Positions 1 through 8,793 of a DNA stretch of 64,000 nucleotides are shown here, piece by piece. A program made the translations under genes and the position numbers. The stretch comes from Streptomyces sp. NBC_00691 (lineage in GTDB: Bacteria > Actinomycetota > Actinomycetes > Streptomycetales > Streptomycetaceae). Below the pieces are notes generated by a model. It was not told where the DNA came from and made no database searches. It worked only from the letters and a program-made list of their open reading frames with translations. Location of the stretch: the NCBI RefSeq assembly GCF_036226665.1, contig NZ_CP109007.1:2892501-2956500 (forward strand). The letters are read 5' to 3'. The first letter of the stretch is position 1, and every line of letters begins with the position of its first letter.

Positions 1-1603
1 CGGCCGGGGCCAGCGGACGGCCGGAGGCCGCCCAGTCCCGCTCGAACCAGAGCACGGAGGTGCCGAACACCCCACGCGCGGCCAGCTCCTCCCGCACACC
101 GGACTCGACCGTGCCGAGGTCCTCGCCGATGACGAGGGCGCCGGCGCGGTGGGCCTCCAGGACGAGGACGGCGAGCATGGCCCCGGCGTCGTACCGGACG
201 TAGGTGCCTTCGGTGGGCTCGCGACCCTCCGGCACCCACCAGAGCCGGAACAGGCCCATCACATGGTCGATGCGCAGCGCGCCCGCGTGGCGCAGGAGTT
301 CGCGCAGGAGTCCGCGGTACGGGGCGTAGCCCGTGGCGGCCAGGGCGTCGGGCCGCCAGGGCGGCAGGCCCCAGTCCTGGCCGCGGGAGTTGAAGGCGTC
401 GGGCGGGGCGCCGACCGACATGCCGGCCGCGAAGGCTTCCTGCTGGGCCCAGGCGTCGGAGCCCTCCGGGTGGACGCCGACCGCCAGGTCGTGGACGATC
501 CCGATCTCCATCCCGGCCTCCCGGGCCGCCGCGGCGGCGTCGGCGAGCTGCCGGTCCGTCAGCCAGGCCAGCCGGCAGTGGAAGTCGACCCGGGCGGCGA
601 GGGCGGGGTCGTCGCGGACGACGGCCTCCGCCTCGCGCGGCGTGCGCAGTTCCTCCGGCCAGGTCCGCCAGTGGTGGCCGTGGCGCTCGGCGAGCGCCTG
701 GTAGGTGGCGTGGTCCTCCAGCGCGCGGCCGCGCGCGGCGAGGAAGTCGTGGAAGTCGGCGCGTCTGCCGGGGCCGAGTTCGACACCGCCGACGACGAGT
801 TCGAGGGCGCGTCTCTTGACCTCCCACACGGCGTCCCGGTCGATCACCGCGCCCTTGCCGAGGACGCGTTCGCGCAGGTCGGCGGCGTCGGCGAGGATCA
901 GGTCGAGCTCCTCGCGGCGCTCGGGGCCGATCAGGGCGTACTCGGGGACCGCCTCGATCCGCAGATGGACCGGGTCGGGGAAGCGGCGCGAGGACGGGCG
1001 GTACGGGGAGGGGTCGCTCGGAGCCCCGGGCACGCCCGCGTGGAGCGGGTTGACCTGGACGAAGCCGGCGCCGTGCGTGCGGCCGGCCCAGTCCGCCAGT
1101 TCGCGCAGGTCGCCGAGGTCGCCCATGCCCCAGGAGCGGGTGGAGAGCAGCGAGTAGAGCTGTACGAGCAGCCCGTACGCGCGCCGCTCGGGGGCGGGCA
1201 CGCGCGCGGGGGCGACGATCAGGGTGGCGGTGGCGGCGCGCCCGTCGGGGGCCTGCGCCTCGACCGTGTGGACGCCGGGGGGAAGGTGCTCCCAGTCCTC
1301 GCCGGTGACGACGGCGCCGTCCTCGGTGGTGACCCGGAGCCGGGTGCCGGGCGGCAGGTCCGCCGGCGGGCCGACGGGCTCCGCGCCGTGCCATCGGACC
1401 AGGGTCGGGGGCAACAGAAGCTCCCGGTCGGCCCGTTCGGCCGCTTCGAGGGCGGCGGCGACCGCTTCCGGCGTCGCCGCGTCCACGCCGAGGGCGCCGA
1501 GGACGGCCACCACGGTGGTGTCCGGCACGGGCACGGTGACCCCTGCGGAGGGGCTGTAGGCGGTGGCGACGCCGTGACGGGCGGCGAGACGGGCCAGGGT
1601 CAC
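1..1603 (-). CDS. malQ: 4-alpha-glucanotransferase (amylomaltase), C-terminus beyond window
   Basis: GH77 disproportionating enzyme that transfers maltodextrin segments between glucans in cytoplasmic maltose/glycogen metabolism. About 534 N-terminal residues are present; the gene leaves the window at base 1, and the family is usually near 700 aa in Streptomyces. The protein reads into an actinobacterial N-terminal domain (RLAARHGVATAYSPS), then the catalytic barrel with LYSLLSTRSWGMGDLGDL, the nucleophile region LRIDHVMGLFRLWW (about 250 down to 205) and the acid/base region IGEDLG (about 100). I chose GTG at 1603 because GGAG lies 6 bases upstream and the known N-terminus begins there. It starts one base after the stop of the small ORF 1605-1802, so translation is probably coupled. 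Function is secure from motifs. Confidence 0.93.
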   Translation of the reverse strand, partial: MTLARLAARHGVATAYSPSAGVTVPVPDTTVVAVLGALGVDAATPEAVAAALEAAERADRELLLPPTLVRWHGAEPVGPPADLPPGTRLRVTTEDGAVVTGEDWEHLPPGVHTVEAQAPDGRAATATLIVAPARVPAPERRAYGLLVQLYSLLSTRSWGMGDLGDLRELADWAGRTHGAGFVQVNPLHAGVPGAPSDPSPYRPSSRRFPDPVHLRIEAVPEYALIGPERREELDLILADAADLRERVLGKGAVIDRDAVWEVKRRALELVVGGVELGPGRRADFHDFLAARGRALEDHATYQALAERHGHHWRTWPEELRTPREAEAVVRDDPALAARVDFHCRLAWLTDRQLADAAAAAREAGMEIGIVHDLAVGVHPEGSDAWAQQEAFAAGMSVGAPPDAFNSRGQDWGLPPWRPDALAATGYAPYRGLLRELLRHAGALRIDHVMGLFRLWWVPEGREPTEGTYVRYDAGAMLAVLVLEAHRAGALVIGEDLGTVESGVREELAARGVFGTSVLWFERDWAASGRPLAPA

Positions 1604-1604
1604 T

Positions 1605-1802
1605 TCACACTCCGGGGGACTCCGTGCCCGCACTTCCTGGGGCGGTGGGTTCACTGGTGAGGGGGGCAGCCACGGTCAGGGGCGGCTCGCTGGTGAGGGG
1701 CTCGGCGTCGGGCAGCGGCGGCTCGCTGGTCAGCGGTTCGTCCGTCCTGGCCGGCTGCTCCGGAATCCGTATCCGTCCGAGGTGCGGGGCGGTCGTGGTC
1801 AC
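1605..1802 (-). CDS. small Pro/Glu/Thr-rich leader-like protein upstream of malQ
   Basis: A 65-residue ORF starting at GTG 1802 with a good ribosome site (GGGAG, 6 bases before the start). It ends one base before the malQ start. The protein has no hydrophobic segment or known domain; its middle is built from three spaced copies of LTSEP (residues about 23-52). It has Streptomyces-like codon use and its own Shine-Dalgarno, which argues against chance. It could be a leader peptide that sets malQ translation, or a genuine small protein. I do not recognise a family and infer only the coupling. Confidence 0.5.
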   Translation of the reverse strand: MTTTAPHLGRIRIPEQPARTDEPLTSEPPLPDAEPLTSEPPLTVAAPLTSEPTAPGSAGTESPGV

Positions 1803-2040
1803 GGGGGTCTCCCGATTCGTCTCGACTGGTGGGACCTGGGTAACGACTGAGGCCTACCCACCGCACCTCGTTTTACCGGCGGAAAGCGGCGAAGTGACGT
1901 CACCTCGCCGACGGATCGCCGGGCAAAGCCGACACATCGGCCACGTGCATTGACACCTCAGTGCGACGGGTGGTGGGCTCGTGACCCACTCGTGACCAAA
2001 CCGGCGAGCGGCCGGCGGCCCCGGCCGAAGGGAGACACCC
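1803..2040. promoter_or_regulatory. divergent promoter region between malQ leader ORF and GH84 gene
   Basis: 238 bases without a gene, less GC-rich than its surroundings, between two divergent genes. A perfect TTGACA lies at 1950-1955 on the + strand, but no convincing -10 follows at 17 bases. The GH84 start has GGAG at 6 bases. I see no strong palindrome, and a 16-base DasR site is not present. Confidence 0.4.
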
Positions 2041-5000
2041 GTGCACCTCGGGCACCTCGGGCGCAGCAGGCGCACCGCGACGGCTGTCGCCGCCGCCGTC
2101 ATCGGCGGCCTTCTCGGCGGCGCGGTGCCGGGCTCGGCCCAGGCGGTCCCGGGGGCGGCCCCGAACGAGCGCCCGAAGGCGGCGCCGTTCGCACCGACGA
2201 CGCCGTTCGCCCCGGCCACACCGTTCGCACCGACGACGCCGTTCGTCCCGAACGCACCCGGCGCCCCGGCAGACCCGGGCGCCCCCGGGGCTTCCCCGGC
2301 CACGGCCCCCTCCCCCGGCTCCACGGCCACCGGCTCCGCGCGCGTGCCCGCCGTCTGGCCGCGCCCGCAGTCGCTGACCGCCGCCGGGCAGGCCGTATCC
2401 CTCGGGGACGAGCTGACGCTGCTCGCGGACGCCGACGCCGATCCGTACGCCCTCGCCGCCCTGCGCGAGCTGCTGCGGGCCGCCGGGGTGCGGACCGTCC
2501 ACACCGGGCTCCCTGGCCGGGGGCCGGTCCTCCGGGTCGCCGGCCCCTCCGGCGAGGCCGCCGAGGAGGCGCTGAGCGCTCTGCGGGTGCCGGACCGGCT
2601 CGATCTGCCGCGCGGCGGCTACCGGCTCGCCACGGGCCGCCTCGGAGGCCGGGACACGGTCGTCCTGGACGGAGTGGGCGGCGACGGACTCTTCCACGCC
2701 GTTCAGACGCTGCGTCAGCTGCTCGGCGGCGGCCGGGAGGTTCCGGGGGTCGTCGTGCGCGACTGGCCGGGCACGGCCGAGCGCGGGATCACCGAGGGCT
2801 TCTACGGGACGCCCTGGACGGCCGAACAGCGGCTCGCCCAGATCGACTTCCTGGGCCGCACCAAGCAGAACCGCTATCTGTACGCGCCCGGTGACGACCC
2901 GTACCGGGGCGTGCAGTGGCGCGACCCCTACCCGGCCGCGCGGCAGGCCGAGTTCCGCGCGCTCGCGGAGCGGGCCCGCGCCAACCACGTGACGCTCGGC
3001 TGGGCCGTGGCGCCCGCCCAGTCCATGTGCCTGTCCTCGGGCGGCGACCTGGCGGCGCTGACGCGGAAGCTCGACGCGATGTGGGCGCTCGGGGTGCGCT
3101 CCTTCCAGCTCCAGTTCCAGGACGCCTCGTACGACGAGTGGCACTGCGACCGGGACGCCGACACCTTCGGGCGGGGGCCGGAGGCCGCGGCCGCCGCGCA
3201 CGCGCGCGTGGCGAACACGGTCGCCCGGCACCTCGCCGAGAGGTATCCGGACGCCGAGCCGCTGACGGTGATGCCGACGGAGTACTACCAGGACGGCGCG
3301 ACCGCCTACCGCGCCCGGCTGGGCGAGACGCTCGACGCGGACGTGCGGGTGGCGTGGACCGGCGTCGGCGTCGTGCCGCGCGCGATCACCGGCGGGGAGC
3401 TGGCGCGGACGCGGGCGGCCCTGGGCCATCCGCTGGTCACCATGGACAACTACCCGGTCAACGACTACGCGCAGGACCGGTTGTTCCTCGGCCCCGCGAC
3501 GGGCCGGGAGCCGGCCGTGGCCGCTGGTTCCGCGGCCTTCCTCGCACTGGCGATGGAGCAGCCCGCGGCCTCCCGCGTCCCGCTCTTCACCACCGCCGAC
3601 TACGCCTGGAACCCGCGCGGCTACCGGCCGGAGGAGTCCTGGCGGGCGGCGGTCGACGACCTCGCGGGCCCGGAGCCCGCCGCCCGCGAGGCGCTGCGGG
3701 CGCTCGCGGGCAACGGCGCCTCGTCGGTGCTCGACCCGGCGGCGGAATCGGCGTACCTGAAGCCCCTCCTGGCGGCCTTCTGGGCCGCGCGCACGAGCGC
3801 GGGGGCCGACGCGGACCCAGGGCGGGAGACGTCGGCGCGGGAGCTGCGGGCCGCGTTCACCGTGATGCGCGAGGCTCCCGGACGGCTCGCGGGCGCCGCC
3901 GGCGGCGCCCTCGACGACGAGACCGGCCCCTGGCTCCGGCAGCTCTCCGGGTACGGCCGGGCGGGCGAGACGGCGGTCGACATGCTGGTCGCCCAGGAGT
4001 CGGGGGACGGGGCGGCGGCCTGGCGGGCGCAGTTGAGCCTGGAGTCGCTGCGGAAAGACCTCGCCGCGGGCCGGGTGACGGTCGGCGCGGGGGTGCTCGA
4101 CCCGTTCCTCACGCGCGCGGTGGAGCGGGCGAAGGCCTGGACCGGCGCCGACCGGACGCCGAGGGTCCGTCCCGACCGGGGCACCGGCTCGTACACCGTC
4201 CGGCTCGACCGGGCGCGGCCCGTGGAGGCCCTGACCGTGATGACGGAGCCGGGCTCCGGGGACCCGGGCGACGCGCGCGTGGAGGCGTACGTCGAGGGCG
4301 AGGGCTGGCGGCCGCTCGGCCCGCTGTCGGCGTCCGGCTGGACGCAGGCGGACCTCAAGGGCCTGCGGGCGGAGGCGCTGCGGGTGGTGTGGAGCGGCGA
4401 CGGTCCGGCGCCCGCGGTGCGCTCGCTCGTGCCGTGGTTCGCGGACGGGCCGCGCGCGACGCTCGGTCTGGCCCGGACGGAGACGGACGCGGAGATCGGC
4501 GGCCCGGCCCAGCGGGTGGACGTGGAGCTGTCGGGCCTGCGCGCCGGCGAGGTGCGGGGGCCGCTGACGGCGAAGGCCCCGAAGGGGATCACGGTCAGAC
4601 TGCCCGAGCAGGCGGTGGTCGGGCGCGGTGCCCGGTCGACCGTGCCCCTGGAGGTGTCGGTGGCGCCGGACGCGCACGCGGGCACGTACCGGGTGCCGGT
4701 GTCGTTCGCGGGCGAGGAGCGGGTGCTGACGGTGCGGGCCTTCCCCCGTACGGCGGGCCCGGATCTGGCCCGGACGGCGACGGCCTCGTCCTCGGGCGAC
4801 GAGACGCCGGACTTCCCGGCCGCCCTGGCGGTGGACGGCGATCCGGCCACCCGCTGGTCCTCGCGCGCGGAGGACGGCGCCTGGTGGCAGCTGGAGCTGC
4901 CGGAGCCGGCCCGGATAGGGCAGGTGGTGCTGCACTGGCAGGACGCGTACGCCTCCCGCTACCGGGTCCAGGTCTCGGCCGACGGGCGCGTATGGCGCAC

Positions 5001-5307
5001 GGCGGCCACGGTCGCGGAGGGCCGGGGCGGCCGGGAGTCGGTGCGGATGGACGCGGCGGACACGCGCTTCCTGCGGGTGCAGGGCGACGCGCGGGCGACG
5101 CGGTACGGCTATTCGCTCTGGTCGGTGGAGACCTACGCGGTGGCCGCGCAGAAGGGGCCGGAGCGGCCCGGGCAGCCCGCCGGGAAGCCGGCGGAGCCGG
5201 CGGAGCCGCCTGCGGGCGCCGAGGGCACGCCGGCGGACCACGCGTCGGAGGGCACGCCGCCGGACGACGTGGCGGAGGGCACGACGGACGAGCGGCCCGC
5301 CCCCTGA
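2041..5307 (+). CDS. secreted GH84-type beta-N-acetylglucosaminidase-domain protein with C-terminal F5/8C (CBM32) domain
   Basis: 1088-aa secreted protein. Order: signal peptide (residues 1-35, ending SAQA), a linker with PFAPTTPFAPA-type repeats (about 45-75), a GH20b-like N-terminal domain (about 105-235), the GH84 barrel (about 245-560, starting GITEGFYGTPW), a helical/Ig-like region, then a discoidin-like F5/8C module (about 905-1040) and a Pro/Glu-rich tail. GH84 enzymes hydrolyse N-acetylglucosaminides with substrate assistance by a pair of Asp residues. Here the pair reads Q360-D361 in LQFQDASYDEWH, so the residue that polarises the acetamido group is Gln while the general acid is kept. 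It probably acts on chitin, peptidoglycan or host glycans, but activity is not assured. The GTG start has GGAG at 6 bases. Confidence 0.85.
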   Translation: MHLGHLGRSRRTATAVAAAVIGGLLGGAVPGSAQAVPGAAPNERPKAAPFAPTTPFAPATPFAPTTPFVPNAPGAPADPGAPGASPATAPSPGSTATGSARVPAVWPRPQSLTAAGQAVSLGDELTLLADADADPYALAALRELLRAAGVRTVHTGLPGRGPVLRVAGPSGEAAEEALSALRVPDRLDLPRGGYRLATGRLGGRDTVVLDGVGGDGLFHAVQTLRQLLGGGREVPGVVVRDWPGTAERGITEGFYGTPWTAEQRLAQIDFLGRTKQNRYLYAPGDDPYRGVQWRDPYPAARQAEFRALAERARANHVTLGWAVAPAQSMCLSSGGDLAALTRKLDAMWALGVRSFQLQFQDASYDEWHCDRDADTFGRGPEAAAAAHARVANTVARHLAERYPDAEPLTVMPTEYYQDGATAYRARLGETLDADVRVAWTGVGVVPRAITGGELARTRAALGHPLVTMDNYPVNDYAQDRLFLGPATGREPAVAAGSAAFLALAMEQPAASRVPLFTTADYAWNPRGYRPEESWRAAVDDLAGPEPAAREALRALAGNGASSVLDPAAESAYLKPLLAAFWAARTSAGADADPGRETSARELRAAFTVMREAPGRLAGAAGGALDDETGPWLRQLSGYGRAGETAVDMLVAQESGDGAAAWRAQLSLESLRKDLAAGRVTVGAGVLDPFLTRAVERAKAWTGADRTPRVRPDRGTGSYTVRLDRARPVEALTVMTEPGSGDPGDARVEAYVEGEGWRPLGPLSASGWTQADLKGLRAEALRVVWSGDGPAPAVRSLVPWFADGPRATLGLARTETDAEIGGPAQRVDVELSGLRAGEVRGPLTAKAPKGITVRLPEQAVVGRGARSTVPLEVSVAPDAHAGTYRVPVSFAGEERVLTVRAFPRTAGPDLARTATASSSGDETPDFPAALAVDGDPATRWSSRAEDGAWWQLELPEPARIGQVVLHWQDAYASRYRVQVSADGRVWRTAATVAEGRGGRESVRMDAADTRFLRVQGDARATRYGYSLWSVETYAVAAQKGPERPGQPAGKPAEPAEPPAGAEGTPADHASEGTPPDDVAEGTTDERPAP

Positions 5308-5340
5308 GGGGCGCACCGCTCCCGTGCCGTGACCGCCCCC

Positions 5341-5374
5341 GCGTCCGTGCGCGCGTGACGGCGCGTACGGACGC
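5341..5374. terminator. bidirectional hairpin between convergent GH84 and HNH genes
   Basis: A 14-bp stem with one G-T pair: arms GCGTCCGTGCGCGC and GCGCGTACGGACGC around the loop GTGACG. It sits between the two convergent stops (5307 and 5387), with no T-run, as is usual for Streptomyces. Confidence 0.75.
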
Positions 5375-5386
5375 GAAAGGCCCGGC

Positions 5387-5950
5387 TCAACCCGTCGTCA
5401 GCGCCCTCACGGGGGCGTCGGCGACGGAGTCGATCCGGGCCATCACATCCTCGGCACCGAACGGCTGGAGGTACGGCAGCCAGCGGGGGTCCCGGTGTCC
5501 GGTCCCGATGATCCGCCAGGCCAGGCCGGTCGGCGGGGCCGGTTGGTGGCGCAGCCGCCAGCCGATCTCGCGCAGGTGCCGGTCGGCCTTGACGTGGTTG
5601 CAGCGGCGGCAGGCCGCCACCACGTTCTCCCAGGCGTGCGTGCCCCCGCGGCTGCGGGGGATGACGTGGTCGACGCTGGTCGCGACGCCCCCGCAGTACA
5701 TGCAGCGCCCGCCGTCGCGTGCGAAGAGGGCTCTGCGGGTCAAGGGAACGGGCCCCCGGTAGGGGACCCGCACGAAGCGCTTCAGTCGCACCACGCTGGG
5801 CGCGGGGACGACTTGGGTCTCGCTGTGCAGGAAGGCGCCGGATTCCTCGAGGCAGAGAGCCTTGTTCTCCAGGACGAGGACGAGTGCGCGGCGGAGCGGT
5901 ACGACGCCGAGCGGCTCGTACGACGCGTTGAGGACCAGGACATGCGGCAC
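5387..5950 (-). CDS. HNH endonuclease family protein
   Basis: 187-aa cytoplasmic protein. The N-terminal half (residues 1-75) begins HVLVLNASYEPLG, typical of the actinobacterial HNH group that shares this leader. The C-terminal half has a zinc-bound HNH fold: CMYC, DHVIPRSRGG with the catalytic His, a following Asn, then CRRCNHVKADR. The GTG start at 5950 is preceded by AGGAGG at 5 bases, a very strong ribosome site. The family is ubiquitous in Streptomyces chromosomes as a single gene and its cellular role is unknown; no methylase or toxin partner lies beside it, so a restriction role is unlikely. Confidence 0.88.
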   Translation of the reverse strand: MPHVLVLNASYEPLGVVPLRRALVLVLENKALCLEESGAFLHSETQVVPAPSVVRLKRFVRVPYRGPVPLTRRALFARDGGRCMYCGGVATSVDHVIPRSRGGTHAWENVVAACRRCNHVKADRHLREIGWRLRHQPAPPTGLAWRIIGTGHRDPRWLPYLQPFGAEDVMARIDSVADAPVRALTTG

Positions 5951-6204
5951 GGATGCCTCCTATGACGCCGGCGGCGCGTGGCTCGCGCCGGGACGAACTG
6001 CTCTCAGTCTCTCCTCATGCCTGGTCGGAACGCCACCACGTACCGGGATCGGGGTGACGGGCCCGGCGTGTTCTCGACCACATCGGCATGTCTTCTTCTC
6101 TTTGCCCGGGTGAGGTCCGTCTCTCCCTCGAACAGGGCTACGGGACCATGTCCGACGCCCCGTTACTGTGGAAGCTCTGCGTACGCGATGCCTGGAGGTC
6201 CCCC

Positions 6205-7266
6205 GTGCTTTGGTCCGCTCTTGCGGCCGCCACCGAACCCGAGCCCGTTCCGGTGACCTTCGACGAGGCGGCGGAGAAGGCCACGAACGCGGCGAGCTGG
6301 GTGGAGGAGAACTGGTCCACCTGGCTGAACACGGGCCTGCGCATCGTGCTGATCCTCATCGTCGCGCTGCTTCTGAGGATGGCGGTCCGGAGGACCCTGA
6401 CGAAGCTGATCGAGCGGATGAACCGTTCGGCGCAGGCGGTGGAGGGGACGGCCCTGGGCGGTCTCCTCGTGAACACCGAGCGCCGGCGGCAGCGCTCGGA
6501 GGCGATCGGTTCGGTCCTGCGGTCGGTGGCGTCGTTCCTGATCCTGGGCACGGCCGGGCTGATGATCCTGGGCGCCTTCAAGATCGATCTGGCGCCGCTG
6601 CTCGCCTCGGCCGGTGTGGCCGGTGTGGCGATCGGTTTCGGCGCGCGGAACCTGGTGACGGACTTCCTGTCGGGTGTCTTCATGATCCTTGAGGACCAGT
6701 ACGGCGTGGGCGACTCGGTCGACGCGGGCGTGGCCTCCGGCGAGGTCGTGGAGGTCGGTCTGCGGGTGACCAAGCTGCGGGGCGTGGACGGCGAGATCTG
6801 GTACGTGCGCAACGGCGAGATCAAGCGGATAGGGAACCTCAGCCAGGGCTGGGCGACGGCGGGCGTGGACGTGACCGTCCGGCCGACGGAGGACCTGGAG
6901 CGGGTGCGGTCCGTGATCGTCGAGGCGGCGGAGTCCATGGCCAAGGAGGAGCCGTGGAACGAGCGTCTCTGGGGGCCGGTGGAGGTGCTCGGTCTGAACG
7001 AGGTGCTGCTCGACTCGATGACCGTCCGGGTCTCGGCGAAGACGATGCCGGGGAAGGCGCTGGGCGTGGAGCGCGAGCTGCGCTGGCGGATCAAGCAGGG
7101 CCTGGACCGGGCCGGCATCCGGATCGTGGGCGGGCTTCCGGCGCTGGCGGAGGAGTCGGCCGCGGATCCGACCGCGGGCATGGCGGCGCCGTCGGCCTTC
7201 GCCTCGGCGACCTCGCCGCAGTCGGCCGCGGCGACCCCGCTGCCCAGGGCGGACCTCAACAAGTAG
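6205..7266 (+). CDS. MscS-family mechanosensitive ion channel
   Basis: 353-aa membrane protein of the small-conductance mechanosensitive channel family, which releases solutes on osmotic downshock. Hydrophobic segments: about 37-55 (LRIVLILIVALLLRMAV), 100-120 (SFLILGTAGLMILG) and the pore helix about 125-155 with the Ala/Gly-rich ASAGVAGVAIGFGARNLV. The beta domain (EDQYGVGDSV) and the C-terminal alpha/beta domain follow, then an Ala-rich tail. I place the start at GTG 6205 because GGAGG lies 6 bases before it. An in-frame ATG at 6148 has no ribosome site, and using it would add a TTA leucine codon, rare in Streptomyces. Monocistronic, followed by a hairpin. Confidence 0.9.
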   Translation: MLWSALAAATEPEPVPVTFDEAAEKATNAASWVEENWSTWLNTGLRIVLILIVALLLRMAVRRTLTKLIERMNRSAQAVEGTALGGLLVNTERRRQRSEAIGSVLRSVASFLILGTAGLMILGAFKIDLAPLLASAGVAGVAIGFGARNLVTDFLSGVFMILEDQYGVGDSVDAGVASGEVVEVGLRVTKLRGVDGEIWYVRNGEIKRIGNLSQGWATAGVDVTVRPTEDLERVRSVIVEAAESMAKEEPWNERLWGPVEVLGLNEVLLDSMTVRVSAKTMPGKALGVERELRWRIKQGLDRAGIRIVGGLPALAEESAADPTAGMAAPSAFASATSPQSAAATPLPRADLNK

Positions 7267-7318
7267 GAACGGCGCAGGCACGCGCGTAGGGACCGCGCGG
7301 CGACGCGATCGTGGACGG

Positions 7319-7356
7319 CGCCCCCGCAGGTAACGCTTTGGTTGCCTTCGGGGGCG
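7319..7356 (+). terminator. hairpin after the MscS gene
   Basis: Arms CGCCCCCG (7319-7326) and CGGGGGCG (7349-7356) form an 8-bp GC stem with further partial pairing (TAAC/GTTG) inside the loop. It lies 53 bases past the mscS-type stop and upstream of the csnR promoter. Confidence 0.65.
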
Positions 7357-7373
7357 TCTCGCGTGCCCGGGTA

Positions 7374-7402
7374 TTGACGCCCCCGTGACGGCCGCCTTAT
7401 TT
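7374..7402 (+). promoter_or_regulatory. probable csnR operon promoter
   Basis: TTGACG at 7374-7379 and TTATTT at 7397-7402, with a 17-base spacer. It lies directly upstream of the ROK operator palindrome, so a repressor bound there would block initiation. The -10 is weak, so the assignment rests on spacing and position. Confidence 0.5.
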
Positions 7403-7415
7403 TCCTCCCACCGAA

Positions 7416-7430
7416 TAGGAAACTTTCCTA
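7416..7430. promoter_or_regulatory. CsnR/ROK operator palindrome
   Basis: Perfect inverted repeat TAGGAAA-C-TTTCCTA. It matches the AGGAAA-n-TTTCCT type of operator known for actinobacterial ROK repressors, including CsnR of Streptomyces chitosanase regulation. It stands about 14 bases after the proposed -10 and about 78 before the csnR ATG, which implies autoregulation of the whole operon. Confidence 0.8.
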
Positions 7431-7507
7431 ACAGTACAGTCGGGGAGACACGCCGCCGCGAGGCAGCAGAATGGCCCGACCAGCAACCGAAGGGCAGGTG
7501 CGACCTC

Positions 7508-8722
7508 ATGGCCGGTACGACTCCGGGAACCCCGGGCACGCCGCGCGTACTGCGCGCCATGAACGACCGCGCCGCCCTGGACCTGCTCCTGGAGCACGGC
7601 CCGCTCTCGCGGACCCGGATCGGCACGCTCACCGGCCTGTCCAAGCCGACCGCCTCCCAGCTGCTCGCCCGTCTCGAAGCGGCGGGTCTCGTCGTCGCCA
7701 CCGGCACCACCGCGGGCCGCCCCGGACCGAACGCCCAGCTCTACGCGGTGAACGCGCGGGCCGCGTACGCCGCCGGACTCGACGTCAACCCGTTCCGCAT
7801 CCACGCCGCCGTCGCCGACATCACGGGCGAGATCGTCGGCGAGTACGAGCTCCGCACCCCCGGCCGCGCCGCGTCCGGCGTCGTCCGCCAGGTCACCGAC
7901 GCCCTCGACGGGGCCGTCAAGGCGGCCGGCATCACCCGCGAGGACGTCCGGCGCCTGGTCATCGGCACCCCCGGCGCCTTCGACCCGGCGACCGGACGCC
8001 TGCGGTACGCCTCCCACCTGCCCGGATGGCACTCCCCCACCCTCCTGGAGGAGCTGGCCGCCGTCCTGCCGATGCCGTTCGAGTACGAGAACGACGTCAA
8101 CCTCGTCGCCGTCGCCGAACAGCGCGTCGGCGCGGCCCGCGGTCACACGGACTTCGCCCTGCTGTGGAACGAGGAGGGCCTCGGCGCCGCCCTCGTCCTC
8201 GGGGGGCGGCTGCACCGCGGCTTCACCGGCGGCGCCGGCGAGGTCGGCTTCCTGCCCGTCCCCGGCACCCCGCTCGTACGCCAGGTCACCAAGGCCAACT
8301 CCGGCGGCTTCCAGGAGCTCGCCGGGGTCCAGGCCGTGCCCCGGATCGCCCGCGCCATCGGCATCGACACCCCCGAGCAGCCGTACGTGGCGGTCGCGAG
8401 CGCGCTGCTCGCGCACGCCGCCGAGGCACACGGCGAGGACCCTCGGTACGCGGAGCTGCTCGACCGGTACGCCGAGCGCGTCGCCATCGGGCTCTCCTCC
8501 ATCGTCTCGGTCCTCGACCCCGAACTCATCGTGCTGTCCGGTGACGTCCTCGTCGCCGGCGGCGAACCCCTCCGCGCGCGCGTGCAGTCCGAACTCGCCG
8601 ACCTCGCCGCCTCCCGGCCACGACTCGTCCTCGCCGCCGTCCCCCGGCGCCCCGTGCTGCGCGGCGCCCTCGAAAGCGCCCTCGCCACCACGCGCGCCGA
8701 GGTGTTCGACACCTCGCGCTGA
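7508..8722 (+). CDS. csnR: ROK-family transcriptional repressor (CsnR-like)
   Basis: 404-aa regulator with an N-terminal winged helix (residues about 15-75; LSRTRIGTLTGLSKPTASQL) and a C-terminal ROK sugar-kinase-like domain (about 85-395). In Streptomyces, CsnR represses the chitosanase gene and its own uptake operon until glucosamine oligosaccharides are present. The gene order that follows (lipoprotein, two permeases, GH4, BadF kinase) and the palindrome at 7416-7430 match the csn locus. I chose ATG 7508, which leaves the promoter and operator outside the gene; its ribosome site (AGG about 9 bases up) is modest. The identification as csnR is from memory of this gene order, not a search. 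Confidence 0.8.
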   Translation: MAGTTPGTPGTPRVLRAMNDRAALDLLLEHGPLSRTRIGTLTGLSKPTASQLLARLEAAGLVVATGTTAGRPGPNAQLYAVNARAAYAAGLDVNPFRIHAAVADITGEIVGEYELRTPGRAASGVVRQVTDALDGAVKAAGITREDVRRLVIGTPGAFDPATGRLRYASHLPGWHSPTLLEELAAVLPMPFEYENDVNLVAVAEQRVGAARGHTDFALLWNEEGLGAALVLGGRLHRGFTGGAGEVGFLPVPGTPLVRQVTKANSGGFQELAGVQAVPRIARAIGIDTPEQPYVAVASALLAHAAEAHGEDPRYAELLDRYAERVAIGLSSIVSVLDPELIVLSGDVLVAGGEPLRARVQSELADLAASRPRLVLAAVPRRPVLRGALESALATTRAEVFDTSR

Positions 8723-8793
8723 CCCACCGACCGTCTCACCGCTCCACTCGTTCCCCTTCCCCCGTAAGTCCTCCGCCACAGGGAGACACCGTC

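Noticed and set aside
1820..1845. Possible DasR (dre) site near ACTGGTGGGACC
   Set aside because: Only the ACTGGT half fits and the centre has the wrong length, so it does not match the 16-base consensus.
1900..5316. Very long open frame antisense to the GH84 gene
   Set aside because: The reverse strand of GC-rich coding DNA is often open; its product is Arg/Gly-rich without domains, while the + strand has a signal peptide and GH84/F5-8C motifs.
6088..6204. Longer N-terminus for the MscS protein
   Set aside because: GTG 6205 has a strong GGAGG site; upstream starts lack one and would include a TTA codon.
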